Shown: positions 1 to 7,388, counted from the first letter of the stretch. The stretch is DNA of 16,547 nt from Sulfuritalea sp. (GCA_021738105.1 JAIPCS010000058.1:1-16547), one strand, 5' to 3'. The notes: generated from the sequence alone by a model not told the origin. A program made the numbers and translations.

Positions 1-485
1 TACGAGCCGTCCGCCGCGTAATGCACCAGGGCACGAAAGAAGGGCGGCGGCAGGGAATCAAGATAGGATTTCGACTCCCGCACGACGTGGCGGGCGATGA
101 ATTCCGGCGTGTCCTCGTACATGTGGATGAAACCGTGCAGCTCGCGCAGGATGTCATTCGGAATATGCCGGCTGGTGCGCGTCTCGCCATGCAGAAAGAT
201 CGGAATCTCGGCGTTCTTGTAGCGGATCTGCTCGACGAAGGCGCGTAGCTGAGCAATGGTCTCCTGCTCCCGGTGAGCGAGTTCCTCATCGTCGATCGAG
301 AGGATGAAGGCCGACGCCCGACTTTGCTGCTGGGCGAAGGAACTCAGGTCACCATAACTGGTGACCCCCAGCACATCCATGCCTTCCTTTTCGATCGCGC
401 CGGCCAGCGCGCGAATCCCCAGCCCCGAAGCGTTCTCGGAACGAAAGTCTTCGTCGATAATGATGATCGGGAAATGGAAGCGCAT
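1..485 (-). CDS. Orn/Lys/Arg decarboxylase, N-terminal part (3' end beyond window)
   Basis: The first 161 codons of a minus-strand gene are visible, starting at ATG 485 behind an AGGGG ribosome site; the rest lies left of the window. The protein begins MRFHFPIIIIDEDF, contains GIRALAGAIEKEGMDVLGV and ends at FFRALVHYAADGS. This matches the N-terminal wing (receiver-like) domain and the start of the linker of the large, roughly 750-residue, PLP-dependent ornithine/lysine/arginine decarboxylases. These enzymes make polyamines or take part in acid resistance. The PLP-lysine domain is not visible, so substrate cannot be assigned. It lies 102 bases downstream of dcd on the same strand, and a CACAGAG inverted repeat occupies most of that gap. 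I recall this decarboxylase as a frequent neighbour of dcd in betaproteobacteria. Confidence 0.85.
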   Translation of the reverse strand, partial: MRFHFPIIIIDEDFRSENASGLGIRALAGAIEKEGMDVLGVTSYGDLSSFAQQQSRASAFILSIDDEELAHREQETIAQLRAFVEQIRYKNAEIPIFLHGETRTSRHIPNDILRELHGFIHMYEDTPEFIARHVVRESKSYLDSLPPPFFRALVHYAADGS

Positions 486-504
486 GGCGAACCCCTAAAA
501 CATA

Positions 505-581
505 TAGCCACAGAGGACACAGAGATCACAGAGCAGGACAGAACAGGACTTTCTCTGTGTTTTCTGTGATCTCTGTGGCTA
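505..581. repeat. Imperfect inverted repeat built of CACAGAG units (dispersed environmental-bacteria repeat)
   Basis: Two 29-base arms, 505-533 and 553-581, are inverted copies of each other with 25 of 29 positions matching, around a 19-base loop. Each arm is itself made of 9-base steps starting CACAGAG. Such CACAGAG/CTCTGTG palindromes are scattered through genomes of many environmental bacteria and often get called as spurious small proteins with ATEDTE-like sequence; both strands here give such text. The repeat starts 7 bases past the dcd stop and ends 19 bases before the decarboxylase start. Its RNA hairpin would therefore lie between the two genes and may affect readthrough or mRNA stability. 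Confidence 0.85.
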
Positions 582-587
582 GGATTT

Positions 588-1154
588 TCAGATTTTTGGC
601 AAGGTCACGCCGACCTGACCCTGATACTTGCCGCCTCTGTCCTTGTATGAGGTTTCGCAGACCTCGTCGGACTCGAAGAACAGCACCTGGGCACAGCCCT
701 CGCCGGCGTAGATCTTGGCCGGCAGCGGCGTGGTGTTGGAAAACTCCAGCGTCACGTAACCTTCCCACTCGGGTTCGAAAGGTGTCACGTTAACGATGAT
801 GCCGCAGCGGGCGTAGGTGCTCTTGCCCAGGCAGATCGTAAGCACGTTGCGCGGAATCCGGAAGTATTCGACGGTGCGCGCCAGGGCGAAGGAATTGGGC
901 GGGATGATGCAGAAGTCGGCATTCACCTCGACGAAGGAATTCGGATCGAAATTCTTCGGGTCGACGATGGTGCTGTTGATATTGGTAAACAGCTTGAATT
1001 CGCGCGAACAGCGGATGTCATAGCCGTAGCTGGACGTGCCGTAGGAGACGATCTTGCGGCCGTTGGCCTCGCGTACCTGACCGGCCTCGAAGGGCTCGAT
1101 CATTCCATGCTGGGCCGCCATGCGGCGGATCCACTTGTCAGACTTGATGGTCAT
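588..1154 (-). CDS. dcd: dCTP deaminase
   Basis: A 188-residue protein, full length for the family (E. coli Dcd has 193). It deaminates dCTP to dUTP, feeding dUTPase and thymidylate synthesis in the cytoplasm. The signature region is clear: GKSTYARCG at residues 110-118, then GYVTLEFSN at 132-140, whose Glu137 corresponds to the catalytic glutamate, and [11 protein letters not shown] near 150-160. The C-terminus [13 protein letters not shown] is the usual nucleotide-covering tail. The start [13 protein letters not shown] is the common betaproteobacterial one; the ribosome site is weak (GGATG). Its neighbour downstream is the Orn/Lys/Arg decarboxylase, and upstream on the same strand lies bioD, 54 bases away. 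Confidence 0.96.
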   Translation of the reverse strand: MTIKSDKWIRRMAAQHGMIEPFEAGQVREANGRKIVSYGTSSYGYDIRCSREFKLFTNINSTIVDPKNFDPNSFVEVNADFCIIPPNSFALARTVEYFRIPRNVLTICLGKSTYARCGIIVNVTPFEPEWEGYVTLEFSNTTPLPAKIYAGEGCAQVLFFESDEVCETSYKDRGGKYQGQVGVTLPKI

Positions 1155-1208
1155 GGTTCATCCGTAGAAAGGGGACTCAAGGGGGCGCAGTATACGGCCT
1201 GCGGGGCT

Positions 1209-1913
1209 TCAGTACAAAAGTGCGGCGAGTCGGGCGATTCCCGTGTCCGGACGCTGGCGATCGATGCCCATCAACGGGATCCTTCCGGTGTGGCGCGACA
1301 GGCTTTCCAGTGTCTCTTCGAGCGAGACGGACGATCCCGGCGATTCATTGAGCACAATCGCCGTCACGCCAGCGCCGACTTTTTGCAGCGCTTCCAGCGC
1401 CGTCAAGGTGTGGCTCATGGCTCCCAGATAACTGCCTGCCACCAGCACAGCGGGCATGCCGCTGGCGGCGATCCAGTCGCGCACCGTATGCTGCCCATCC
1501 AGGGGTGCCATGACACCGCCGACCCCTTCAACCAGGACGTACTCATCGTCATTCCCGGAGGACGGGGCAAGCTCGGGATTCCGCTTGGCGGGCTGGCAGC
1601 GACGAGTAAATTCGACCAATTCGGCAAAATCAATGCAGCGGCCTTCACGGGCCGCCGCCCTGTCCGGAGACAGCGCTGCCGCGAAGCGCCACGGTGCAAT
1701 GGCGTCCAGTTCGGCCGCACTCGAATCGCGTCCCAGAGCGCTCAGCAAGGCCCCGGCATCACTCGATCCCGCAGCCGCGGGATCGAAACCCGACAAGACC
1801 GGCTTACAGGCGGAGACGCGGCGTTTCTGCCCGCACCAAAGGCGCAGCAAGGCACAGGCAAGCCAGGTCTTGCCGATATCGGTACCGGTGCCGGTGATAA
1901 AATGCCCGCTCAC
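1209..1913 (-). CDS. bioD: Dethiobiotin synthase (ATP-dependent)
   Basis: Closes the ureido ring of 7,8-diaminononanoate with CO2 and ATP, the penultimate biotin step. With the GTG start at 1913 it has 234 residues, close to the roughly 225 of the family. The GTG is preferred over an ATG 39 bases upstream because a GGGAGAG ribosome site lies just before it and the N-terminus then reads (M)SGHFITGTGTDIGKT, the standard BioD P-loop (residues 8-16). Lys37 in ACKPV, LVEGVGG at 127-133 and SYLGAMSHTLT at 161-171 are the other family landmarks. It is transcribed divergently from bioA with 73 bases between the starts, and a TAGAAT box lies at 1953-1958. No BirA-type operator is visible in the gap. 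Confidence 0.95.
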   Translation of the reverse strand: MSGHFITGTGTDIGKTWLACALLRLWCGQKRRVSACKPVLSGFDPAAAGSSDAGALLSALGRDSSAAELDAIAPWRFAAALSPDRAAAREGRCIDFAELVEFTRRCQPAKRNPELAPSSGNDDEYVLVEGVGGVMAPLDGQHTVRDWIAASGMPAVLVAGSYLGAMSHTLTALEALQKVGAGVTAIVLNESPGSSVSLEETLESLSRHTGRIPLMGIDRQRPDTGIARLAALLY

Positions 1914-1986
1914 TTTGTCTCTCCCTTTGCTGCATTTACCTGCTGCTGGCACATTCTAGCTGCCACAGCCTGTCGGTTCCCAACCC

Positions 1987-3264
1987 ATGTCCGAAGCCCG
2001 CGACTGGCTCGCAGAAGGCCTGCCCCACATCTGGCTGCCCTATACCCAAATGCACACCGCCGCCACGCCGGCTGCCGTGGTCGCCACTCACGGGGTACGC
2101 ATCCAACTGGCCGACGGTCGTGAATTGATCGACGGCACATCTTCCTGGTGGACAGCCTGCCACGGTTACAACCATCCGCACATCCGAGCGGCGATCGAGA
2201 AGCAACTCGCCAGCCTGCCGCATGTCATGTTCGCCGGATTGGTACATCAAGCCGCGCTGGATCTAGCCAAACGTCTCGCGGCACTGCTTCCCGGCGATCT
2301 GGACCGCGTGTTCTTCACCGAGTCCGGATCGGTCGCCGTTGAGGTCGCTCTGAAAATGGCGATTCAATACTGGCGCAACAAGGACCGGCCGGAGAAAAAG
2401 CGGATCGTGTATTTTCGCCACGGCTACCATGGCGACACCTTCGCCACCATGGCACTGTGCGATCCTGAAGAAGGCATGCACACACTGTTCGCCGGCACCA
2501 TGCCGGACCAGTTGATGGCCGAACTGCCGACCGACGAGAACCTGCACCGCGCTTTCGATCTGCTGCTGGACACCCACGGCGAGCGGCTTGCCGCTGTCAT
2601 TGTCGAGCCTCTGGTGCAGGGGGCGGGCGGCATGAAGATGCACGATGCACCTACCCTGAAATGTATCGCCGACACCTGCGCGAAGCATCGTGTGTTGTTG
2701 ATTGCCGACGAAATCATGACCGGCTTCGGCCGCAGCGGATCAATGTTCGCCTGCGAAGAAGCGAATGTAGTGCCGGACATCATCTGCCTGTCAAAAGCAC
2801 TCACCGGCGGTACCTTGCCCCTGGCGGCAACCGTGGCTCGCCAGCATGTATTCGACGCCTTTCTCAGCGACGACCCTGCTGCGGCGCTGATGCACGGCCC
2901 CACCTATATGGCCAATCCGCTGGCCTGCGCCGCGGCCCATGCCTCGCTCGATCTGTTCCGGCAGGAGCCACGCCTGAAGCAAGTCGCGGCGATCGAAACT
3001 CAGCTGCGCGAACAACTTGCCGCCTGTCAGGCACTGGCCGGCGTTGCCAGGGTCCGCATCAAAGGCGCCATCGGCGCGGTGGAACTCAGTGAAACGGTTG
3101 ACCTTGAATCATTGCGCAAACGTTTTGTCGAACTCGGCGTCTGGGTGCGGCCGTTTGGCAAGGTGGTGTATTTAATGCCGCCCTTCACCATCGGTGTTGA
3201 CGATCTGGCAACGCTCTCCGCCGCTGTGCGCCAGGTAGTGTCCGAACGTGCGCAGAGCCTCTGA
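1987..3264 (+). CDS. bioA: Adenosylmethionine-8-amino-7-oxononanoate aminotransferase
   Basis: A 425-residue class III PLP aminotransferase that moves the amino group of S-adenosylmethionine to 8-amino-7-oxononanoate, giving 7,8-diaminononanoate. The N-terminus has the BioA hallmark HIWLPYTQM (14-22), and GTSSWWTACHGYNHP (50-64) is the substrate/SAM region. ESGSVAVEVALKMA follows at 112-125, then the PLP-aspartate motif DEIMTGFGR (241-249), and Lys270 in CLSKALTGG forms the internal aldimine. HGPTYMANPLACAAA (303-317) completes the set. No good ribosome site precedes the ATG. The stop codon directly abuts the bioF start, so bioA-bioF is one transcriptional unit. Confidence 0.97.
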   Translation: MSEARDWLAEGLPHIWLPYTQMHTAATPAAVVATHGVRIQLADGRELIDGTSSWWTACHGYNHPHIRAAIEKQLASLPHVMFAGLVHQAALDLAKRLAALLPGDLDRVFFTESGSVAVEVALKMAIQYWRNKDRPEKKRIVYFRHGYHGDTFATMALCDPEEGMHTLFAGTMPDQLMAELPTDENLHRAFDLLLDTHGERLAAVIVEPLVQGAGGMKMHDAPTLKCIADTCAKHRVLLIADEIMTGFGRSGSMFACEEANVVPDIICLSKALTGGTLPLAATVARQHVFDAFLSDDPAAALMHGPTYMANPLACAAAHASLDLFRQEPRLKQVAAIETQLREQLAACQALAGVARVRIKGAIGAVELSETVDLESLRKRFVELGVWVRPFGKVVYLMPPFTIGVDDLATLSAAVRQVVSERAQSL

Positions 3265-4455
3265 ATGGACGGCTCACTGAACCGTCGCTTGCAAGACCGC
3301 CTCGCTGCTTTTGACGAAGTCAATCGCCTGCGTCGACTTCGACCCTGGCACTGGCAGAACGGCCGGCTTCATGACACGACCGGCCGAGTATTGATCGATG
3401 CCTCCTCCAACGATTATCTGGGCCTGTCGCAGCACCCGCTGGTCAAGGCCCGCGCAGCCGAGTGGGCGGAGTGTCACGGTGCCGGCGCACCGGCCTCGCG
3501 TCTGGTCACCGGTACGCGCGATATCACTCTGGCCGTCGAACAACGACTGGCCGATTTCAAACAGTGCGAAGCGGCCCTGCTGTTTTCAAGCGGATTCCAG
3601 GCCAACGCGACGGTGATTCCCGCGCTGGCAAAAATCGAGACCGACGAAGCCACGCTGTTCAGCGACGAATACAATCACGCCAGCATCGTGCACGGCTGCA
3701 GAGTCTCCAGGACGAAGACCCGAATTTTCCGCCACAACGATCTCGAGGATCTCGAGCAGCTGTTGCGTCAAACCGCGGGACGCAAGTTGATCCTGACCGA
3801 ATCGGTATTCAGCATGGATGGCGACCGCGCCGATCTTCCGGCGCTGTTGCGTCTGGCCGAACGCCACGGCGCAGCGCTGTATGTCGATGAGGCGCATGCC
3901 AGCGGTGTCCTTGGCCCGGAAGGGCGCGGCCTGGCGGCAGAAAGTATTCGCGGCGGGCGCGCGGCGGACATCGTGATGGGTACCCTGGGCAAAGCCTTTG
4001 GCGCCTTTGGCGCCTATGGTGCCGGCTCGCGCACACTGATCGATTATCTGGTGAATCGCTGTTCCGGCTTCATTTACACCACGGCGCTGCCGCCGGCCGT
4101 GCTCGGCGCGGTGGATGCCGCACTCGACCTGATTCCGGGCATGCACAGCGAACGGGAGCGTCTGGCAGGGAATTCGCAGCGCCTGCGCGACACGCTTGCG
4201 CAGCGCGGCTACGACACCCTGAAGTCGAGTACGCAGATCATTCCGGCCATCATCGGCAACGAGTTGGACGCACTGGCCGCTGCGGAAAGTCTCGAAAATT
4301 CCGGCATCCTCTCGGTGGCCATTCGCCCACCGACAGTCGCTGAAGGCACCAGCCGCTTGCGCTTCGCCCTGAACAGTTCGCTCACCGAAGACGACATGCT
4401 GAGGCTGCTTGGGGCGATTGGGGATCTGCCCCGTAAGGTGGATCCGGTTCGCTAA
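3265..4455 (+). CDS. bioF: 8-amino-7-oxononanoate synthase
   Basis: A 396-residue alpha-oxoamine synthase that condenses pimeloyl-ACP/CoA with L-alanine to 8-amino-7-oxononanoate, the first committed step of biotin ring assembly. Visible landmarks are SSNDYLGLSQHP (47-58), GAGAPASRLVTGT (72-84), ALLFSSGFQAN (104-114), the PLP-binding YVDEAHASGVLG (206-217) and the Schiff-base Lys243 in GTLGKAFGAFGAYG. The ATG follows the bioA TGA with no gap. The repeated GCGCCTTTGG text around 4000-4020 merely encodes the conserved FGAFGAYGA. Its 3' end overlaps the convergent hydrolase gene by four bases. Confidence 0.97.
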   Translation: MDGSLNRRLQDRLAAFDEVNRLRRLRPWHWQNGRLHDTTGRVLIDASSNDYLGLSQHPLVKARAAEWAECHGAGAPASRLVTGTRDITLAVEQRLADFKQCEAALLFSSGFQANATVIPALAKIETDEATLFSDEYNHASIVHGCRVSRTKTRIFRHNDLEDLEQLLRQTAGRKLILTESVFSMDGDRADLPALLRLAERHGAALYVDEAHASGVLGPEGRGLAAESIRGGRAADIVMGTLGKAFGAFGAYGAGSRTLIDYLVNRCSGFIYTTALPPAVLGAVDAALDLIPGMHSERERLAGNSQRLRDTLAQRGYDTLKSSTQIIPAIIGNELDALAAAESLENSGILSVAIRPPTVAEGTSRLRFALNSSLTEDDMLRLLGAIGDLPRKVDPVR

Positions 4456-5366
4456 TCCGTCGCAGGCTGCATGTTCTGCGAACGGGATAGTCCCGCCCGG
4501 GAGGTGATCTTCGCGCACTGCTCGTTCAGCCACGTACTGACCACCGGCCACAACGATTCTTCATGCGAGTTTCGGAAAAACCCGAAATGCCCGATTCGTG
4601 ACAGGCCGAACTGCCGCGGGCTGAGCACCCGATAGTCAACCTGCGCTTCAGAGTAGGCGTCGTGCAGCAGCCGCGACCCGGATTCGAGCAATAGCTCATC
4701 GTCTGCGATCGTCAATCCGAGAACCGGATAGCGTGCCTGGGCATAGGCCTCACGCGCACCAGGCTCGCCTGTCAGCAGGTATTCAGATGTCAGGCACCAG
4801 CGCCGCCACTGGAAAAATGCGCGTCGCGGAATGTCACCGAGGACGCCCACCCGGGTGCCGGGGAAATAGCCGAACATCGGGCACAACAAGGGTGCCAATA
4901 TGTACCACAGGAAAGGTGCGTTGCGTCGAACGCGGGGTTGGTTGTGTCGCATTGCGCCGCTGCCGACGGCAATGTTGATCAGGCCGCTGATGTTGCGGAT
5001 CGAGGGCAGCAAGGGTGCGGCTTGCCCGCCCAGACTGTGGCCGAGAACGAACAATGGCAGTCCATCGAGCGTGGTATTTGCATGCTGCACCACGGCCTCG
5101 AAATCACGGGTGATCCAGTCCGAAATGTCAGCCTTGCATCCGCGCATCGATCCCTGCCACGATTCGCCGACGCCGCAATAATCGAATGTCCATACGCGAT
5201 ACCCTTGGCGCGCCAAAAAGGCGGCATGGTCGGCATAGAACGATTGCGGTACCGCCATGGCCGGTGCTATTACCAGGCCGGCCTTCACCGGCCCTTCAGG
5301 TTCGTGGCAATAGATTGCAAGTGCCGGGCCGTCATGCACTTTCAGATTGGTTCGGATAGGTGTCAT
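4452..5366 (-). CDS. Alpha/beta-hydrolase-fold protein (COG4757-like), TetR-linked
   Basis: A cytoplasmic alpha/beta hydrolase of 304 residues if translation starts at ATG 5366, which has a GGAG 11 bases upstream; a GTG start 33 bases earlier has no ribosome site. The nucleophile elbow GHSLGG is at 109-114 (Ser111), with an acid in TIADDELLL (Asp222 or Asp223) and His260 in RIGHFGFFR, giving a plausible catalytic triad. TFDYCGVGESW (60-70) is a typical strand-4 loop. The overall plan recalls the COG4757 predicted hydrolases, whose substrate is unknown to me. It lies 49 bases downstream of the TetR gene on the same strand, so it is probably co-transcribed with it and under its control. It has no signal peptide. 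Confidence 0.85.
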   Translation of the reverse strand: MTPIRTNLKVHDGPALAIYCHEPEGPVKAGLVIAPAMAVPQSFYADHAAFLARQGYRVWTFDYCGVGESWQGSMRGCKADISDWITRDFEAVVQHANTTLDGLPLFVLGHSLGGQAAPLLPSIRNISGLINIAVGSGAMRHNQPRVRRNAPFLWYILAPLLCPMFGYFPGTRVGVLGDIPRRAFFQWRRWCLTSEYLLTGEPGAREAYAQARYPVLGLTIADDELLLESGSRLLHDAYSEAQVDYRVLSPRQFGLSRIGHFGFFRNSHEESLWPVVSTWLNEQCAKITSRAGLSRSQNMQPATD

Positions 5367-5386
5367 TTTTCTGCTCACTCCGTCTC

Positions 5387-5399
5387 GTGGCGGTGCCAC
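5387..5399. other. Short perfect hairpin between tetR-type gene and hydrolase gene
   Basis: GTGGC, a three-base loop GGT, then GCCAC. It lies in the 49-base gap between the two co-directional genes, 20 bases before the hydrolase ATG. It could be a weak mRNA hairpin; five base pairs is little evidence. Confidence 0.3.
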
Positions 5400-5415
5400 T
5401 TGGTAGGGGTCAATC

Positions 5416-6054
5416 TCACTGGCCAGGCGATTCCGCTTGGAAATCAGGAGCCACCGCGAGGCTGAGCCAGGCGATGCGACTCAGTTCCTTGATGGCTGTT
5501 GCAGGGTCGGTTTCCATGCGGCCGGCTAACCACTGTCTGGAAAATTCCTGGGCCGGTCCCATCAGCGCCGGCCCGTAAAGGTCTGCAGGCAGTCGGCGCA
5601 GCGAGCCTTGCTTCAACCAGGGCTTGAACAAGGCAAACACGGTTTTGAAGTGGTCGGTGGTGCGTTGCCGGATGGTCTGCTCATAGGCCGGGCTGACCGC
5701 CTGCCGACGCGAAAACAGGAAGCGCGCCAGATCCGGCTTGCCGGTGATCCAGTTGATGTGGGCCTCGATCAAACCGTGAATCATGCCTTCCGCGCTAGGC
5801 TGGTTTTCCGCACCGGCAATCAACCGCGACCAGTAGTCGTCCAGGCCCTGGCAAAAGAGTGCGGCGGCGAGCCCTTCTTTGGTTCCGAAGTGATGGTAGA
5901 TGCTGCCAACCGACGCCTGGCTGCGTTGGCGAATATCTTCTATCGTTGTCGCCTCGATCCCTTTTTCCGAAAACACCAAAAGCGCTGCGCAGAGAATCGC
6001 GGATTTACGGTCAGTCGGCGCTACAAGTTCAATGGCGGTGGCGAGTTCTGTCAT
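5416..6054 (-). CDS. TetR/AcrR-family transcriptional regulator
   Basis: A 212-residue one-component repressor. The N-terminal helix-turn-helix domain spans about residues 16-63, with the family signature TIEDIRQRSQASVGSIYHHF (37-56) followed by GTKEGLAAALF. The C-terminal ligand domain (70-212) has no match I can name. The ATG start has only a distant AAGGA ribosome site (13 bases away), so initiation may be weak. The promoter upstream is embedded in a double palindrome (6140-6169), strongly suggesting autorepression. The alpha/beta hydrolase follows in the same direction, a common arrangement in which the regulator senses a substrate, probably acyl or ester, of its neighbour. The ligand is not inferable from sequence. 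Confidence 0.93.
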   Translation of the reverse strand: MTELATAIELVAPTDRKSAILCAALLVFSEKGIEATTIEDIRQRSQASVGSIYHHFGTKEGLAAALFCQGLDDYWSRLIAGAENQPSAEGMIHGLIEAHINWITGKPDLARFLFSRRQAVSPAYEQTIRQRTTDHFKTVFALFKPWLKQGSLRRLPADLYGPALMGPAQEFSRQWLAGRMETDPATAIKELSRIAWLSLAVAPDFQAESPGQ

Positions 6055-6139
6055 GGCAGATTCAACATCCTTAAAACGTATCGATTGAAACAGGGGCCAA
6101 GCCGACGCTGGTTTCTGAACAGCTGCGGAGAAGGAGGCG

Positions 6140-6169
6140 CTAGAATGATCTTCTAGAATTGCATTCTAG
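6140..6169. promoter_or_regulatory. Predicted TetR operator: two overlapping palindromes of CTAGAAT half-sites
   Basis: CTAGAAT at 6153-6159 and ATTCTAG at 6163-6169 form a perfect 7-base inverted repeat with a 3-base centre (TGC). A second palindrome, CTAGAA (6140-6145) with TTCTAG (6151-6156), shares the central CTAG. CTAGAAT half-sites start at 6140 and 6153, 13 bases apart. The array sits immediately upstream of the TetR gene and overlaps both promoter hexamers, so a bound regulator would block RNA polymerase. Confidence 0.75.
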
Positions 6170-6173
6170 TCAA
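6145..6173 (-). promoter_or_regulatory. Predicted sigma-70 promoter of the tetR-hydrolase unit
   Basis: On the minus strand, TTGACT (6173-6168, five of six consensus bases) is followed after 17 bases by GATCAT (6150-6145, four of six). Transcription would start near 6138, giving a leader of about 84 bases before the ATG. The whole element lies within or touches the palindromic operator. Confidence 0.6.
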
Positions 6174-6216
6174 CACCTTATTGGGCAAAATTCAAATCCG
6201 GATTGCCCGACGACAC

Positions 6217-6246
6217 AAAAAGCTGCGGCCCCCAATTCCGGGCCGC
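6217..6246 (-). terminator. Rho-independent terminator of apbC
   Basis: Reading from apbC on the minus strand, a perfect 7-base-pair GC stem (6246-6240 with 6231-6225) and an 8-base loop are followed by AGC and five T residues (6221-6217). It lies about 50 bases beyond the apbC stop and just before the divergent-looking TetR promoter area, insulating the two units. Confidence 0.65.
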
Positions 6247-6257
6247 GATTTTGACAG

Positions 6258-6280
6258 CGCCCTGTCGCCGGGACAGGGCG
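6258..6280 (-). other. Strong hairpin directly after apbC
   Basis: CGCCCTGTC (6258-6266) pairs perfectly with GACAGGGCG (6272-6280), giving nine base pairs around a five-base loop. It begins 17 bases past the apbC stop. It is not followed by a good T-run on either strand, so it may stabilise the apbC mRNA end or assist the terminator next to it. Confidence 0.55.
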
Positions 6281-6296
6281 TTTCAAGGAAACCCGC

Positions 6297-7388
6297 TTAG
6301 GTGTTCACCACCTTGATGCTGGGGAACTTGTTGGTATGGTCCTTGGCTTTTTCAGCAATCTGCACCGCAATACGCCGCGCAATGCTCTTGTAGATCTTCG
6401 TCACTGCTCCATCGGGATCGGACTCAATGGTCGGCTTGCCGCCATCCATCTGCTCACGAATCGTCATTTCGAGCGGCAACGCGCCCAGCATTTCCACCCC
6501 GTAGTCCTTGGCCATCCTGTCACCGCCACCGGATCCGAAGATATGCTCGGCATGACCGCACTTGGAACAGATGTGAATGCTCATGTTTTCCACAATGCCG
6601 AGAATCGGGATGCCGACCTTTTCAAACATCTTCAAACCCTTGCGGGCGTCCAGCAAAGCGATGTCCTGTGGCGTAGTAACGATGATGGCACCGGTGACAG
6701 GTACCTGCTGCGCCAGTGTCAGCTGGATATCGCCGGTTCCCGGCGGCATGTCGATCACCAGATAGTCAACGTCGCGCCAGCGTGTTTCGGTCAGCAACTG
6801 CGTCAAGGCCTGCGTGACCATCGGGCCGCGCCAGACCATGGGTTGCTCGGGGTCAATCAGAAAACCAATCGACATTGCCTGAATACCGTGCGCATCCATC
6901 GGTTCGAGACCCTTGCCGTCCATGGATTCCGGTCTGCCGCTCGCGATGCCCAGCATTTGCGGCAAGGAGGGGCCGTAGATATCGGCATCCAGCAGACCCA
7001 CGGTCGCGCCTTCGGCGGCGAGCGCCAGTGCCAGATTAACAGCGGTGGTCGACTTGCCGACGCCGCCCTTGCCACTGGCCACGGCAATTATGTTCTTGAC
7101 GCCGGGAATCAGTTTGACGCCCTTTTGCACCGCATGCGTGACCACCTTCGAAAACACGTTGGCACTGATATTGCCGATGCCGGGAATCGTTTTTACTTGC
7201 GCGATCGCCGCGCTACGCAAGGCCTCGATCTGGCTCTTGGCAGGATAGCCCAGCTCAACGTCAAACGAGACGTCGCTGCCGGTGATGCGGATGTTCTTTA
7301 CGCTGCGAGTGCTGACCAGATCCTTGCCGGTATTGGGATCGACAACTTCCTTGAGCGCGGTCTGGACGGACTGTTCGTTGATGGACAT
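6297..7388 (-). CDS. apbC: Mrp/ApbC-family iron-sulfur cluster carrier ATPase
   Basis: A 363-residue P-loop protein of the Mrp/NBP35 family that binds and transfers Fe-S clusters to apo-proteins in the cytoplasm. Residues 1-90 form the MIP18-like (DUF59) domain typical of bacterial Mrp. The deviant Walker A GKGGVGKST is at 106-114, GLLDADIYGPSLPQML at 131-146, VIDMPPGTGD at 211-220, and the cluster-ligand pair Cys274/Cys277 in ICSKCGH near the C-terminus. The ATG has an AAAGG ribosome site six bases upstream. A TATAAT box (7490-7485) suggests a leader of about 90 bases. In many betaproteobacteria this gene sits near metG and dcd; here the biotin and TetR units lie between it and dcd. Confidence 0.96.
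   Translation of the reverse strand: MSINEQSVQTALKEVVDPNTGKDLVSTRSVKNIRITGSDVSFDVELGYPAKSQIEALRSAAIAQVKTIPGIGNISANVFSKVVTHAVQKGVKLIPGVKNIIAVASGKGGVGKSTTAVNLALALAAEGATVGLLDADIYGPSLPQMLGIASGRPESMDGKGLEPMDAHGIQAMSIGFLIDPEQPMVWRGPMVTQALTQLLTETRWRDVDYLVIDMPPGTGDIQLTLAQQVPVTGAIIVTTPQDIALLDARKGLKMFEKVGIPILGIVENMSIHICSKCGHAEHIFGSGGGDRMAKDYGVEMLGALPLEMTIREQMDGGKPTIESDPDGAVTKIYKSIARRIAVQIAEKAKDHTNKFPSIKVVNT

Noticed and set aside
507..533. Short direct repeats suggesting a CRISPR-like array
   Set aside because: Only 9-base tandem steps within one palindromic arm; no spacers of unique sequence and no cas genes.
273..793. Small frames with ATEDTE/ATEITE-like sequence
   Set aside because: Produced by translating the CACAGAG inverted repeat; no ribosome site and overlapping real genes.
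1107..2123. Long plus-strand open frame across dcd start and bioD
   Set aside because: It is antisense to bioD, which has complete family motifs; its own translation has no recognisable domain and high Gln/Arg/His content typical of a shadow frame.
4000..4022. GCGCCTTTGG-type tandem repeat in bioF
   Set aside because: Encodes the family-conserved FGAFGAYGA next to the PLP lysine.
3586..4551. Long minus-strand open frame opposite bioF
   Set aside because: Shadow of bioF in G+C-rich sequence; no protein-like motifs.
4452..5366. Hydrolase as BioH, the pimeloyl-ACP methyl esterase
   Set aside because: It is on the opposite strand to bioAF, paired with a TetR gene, and larger than BioH with different surrounding motifs.
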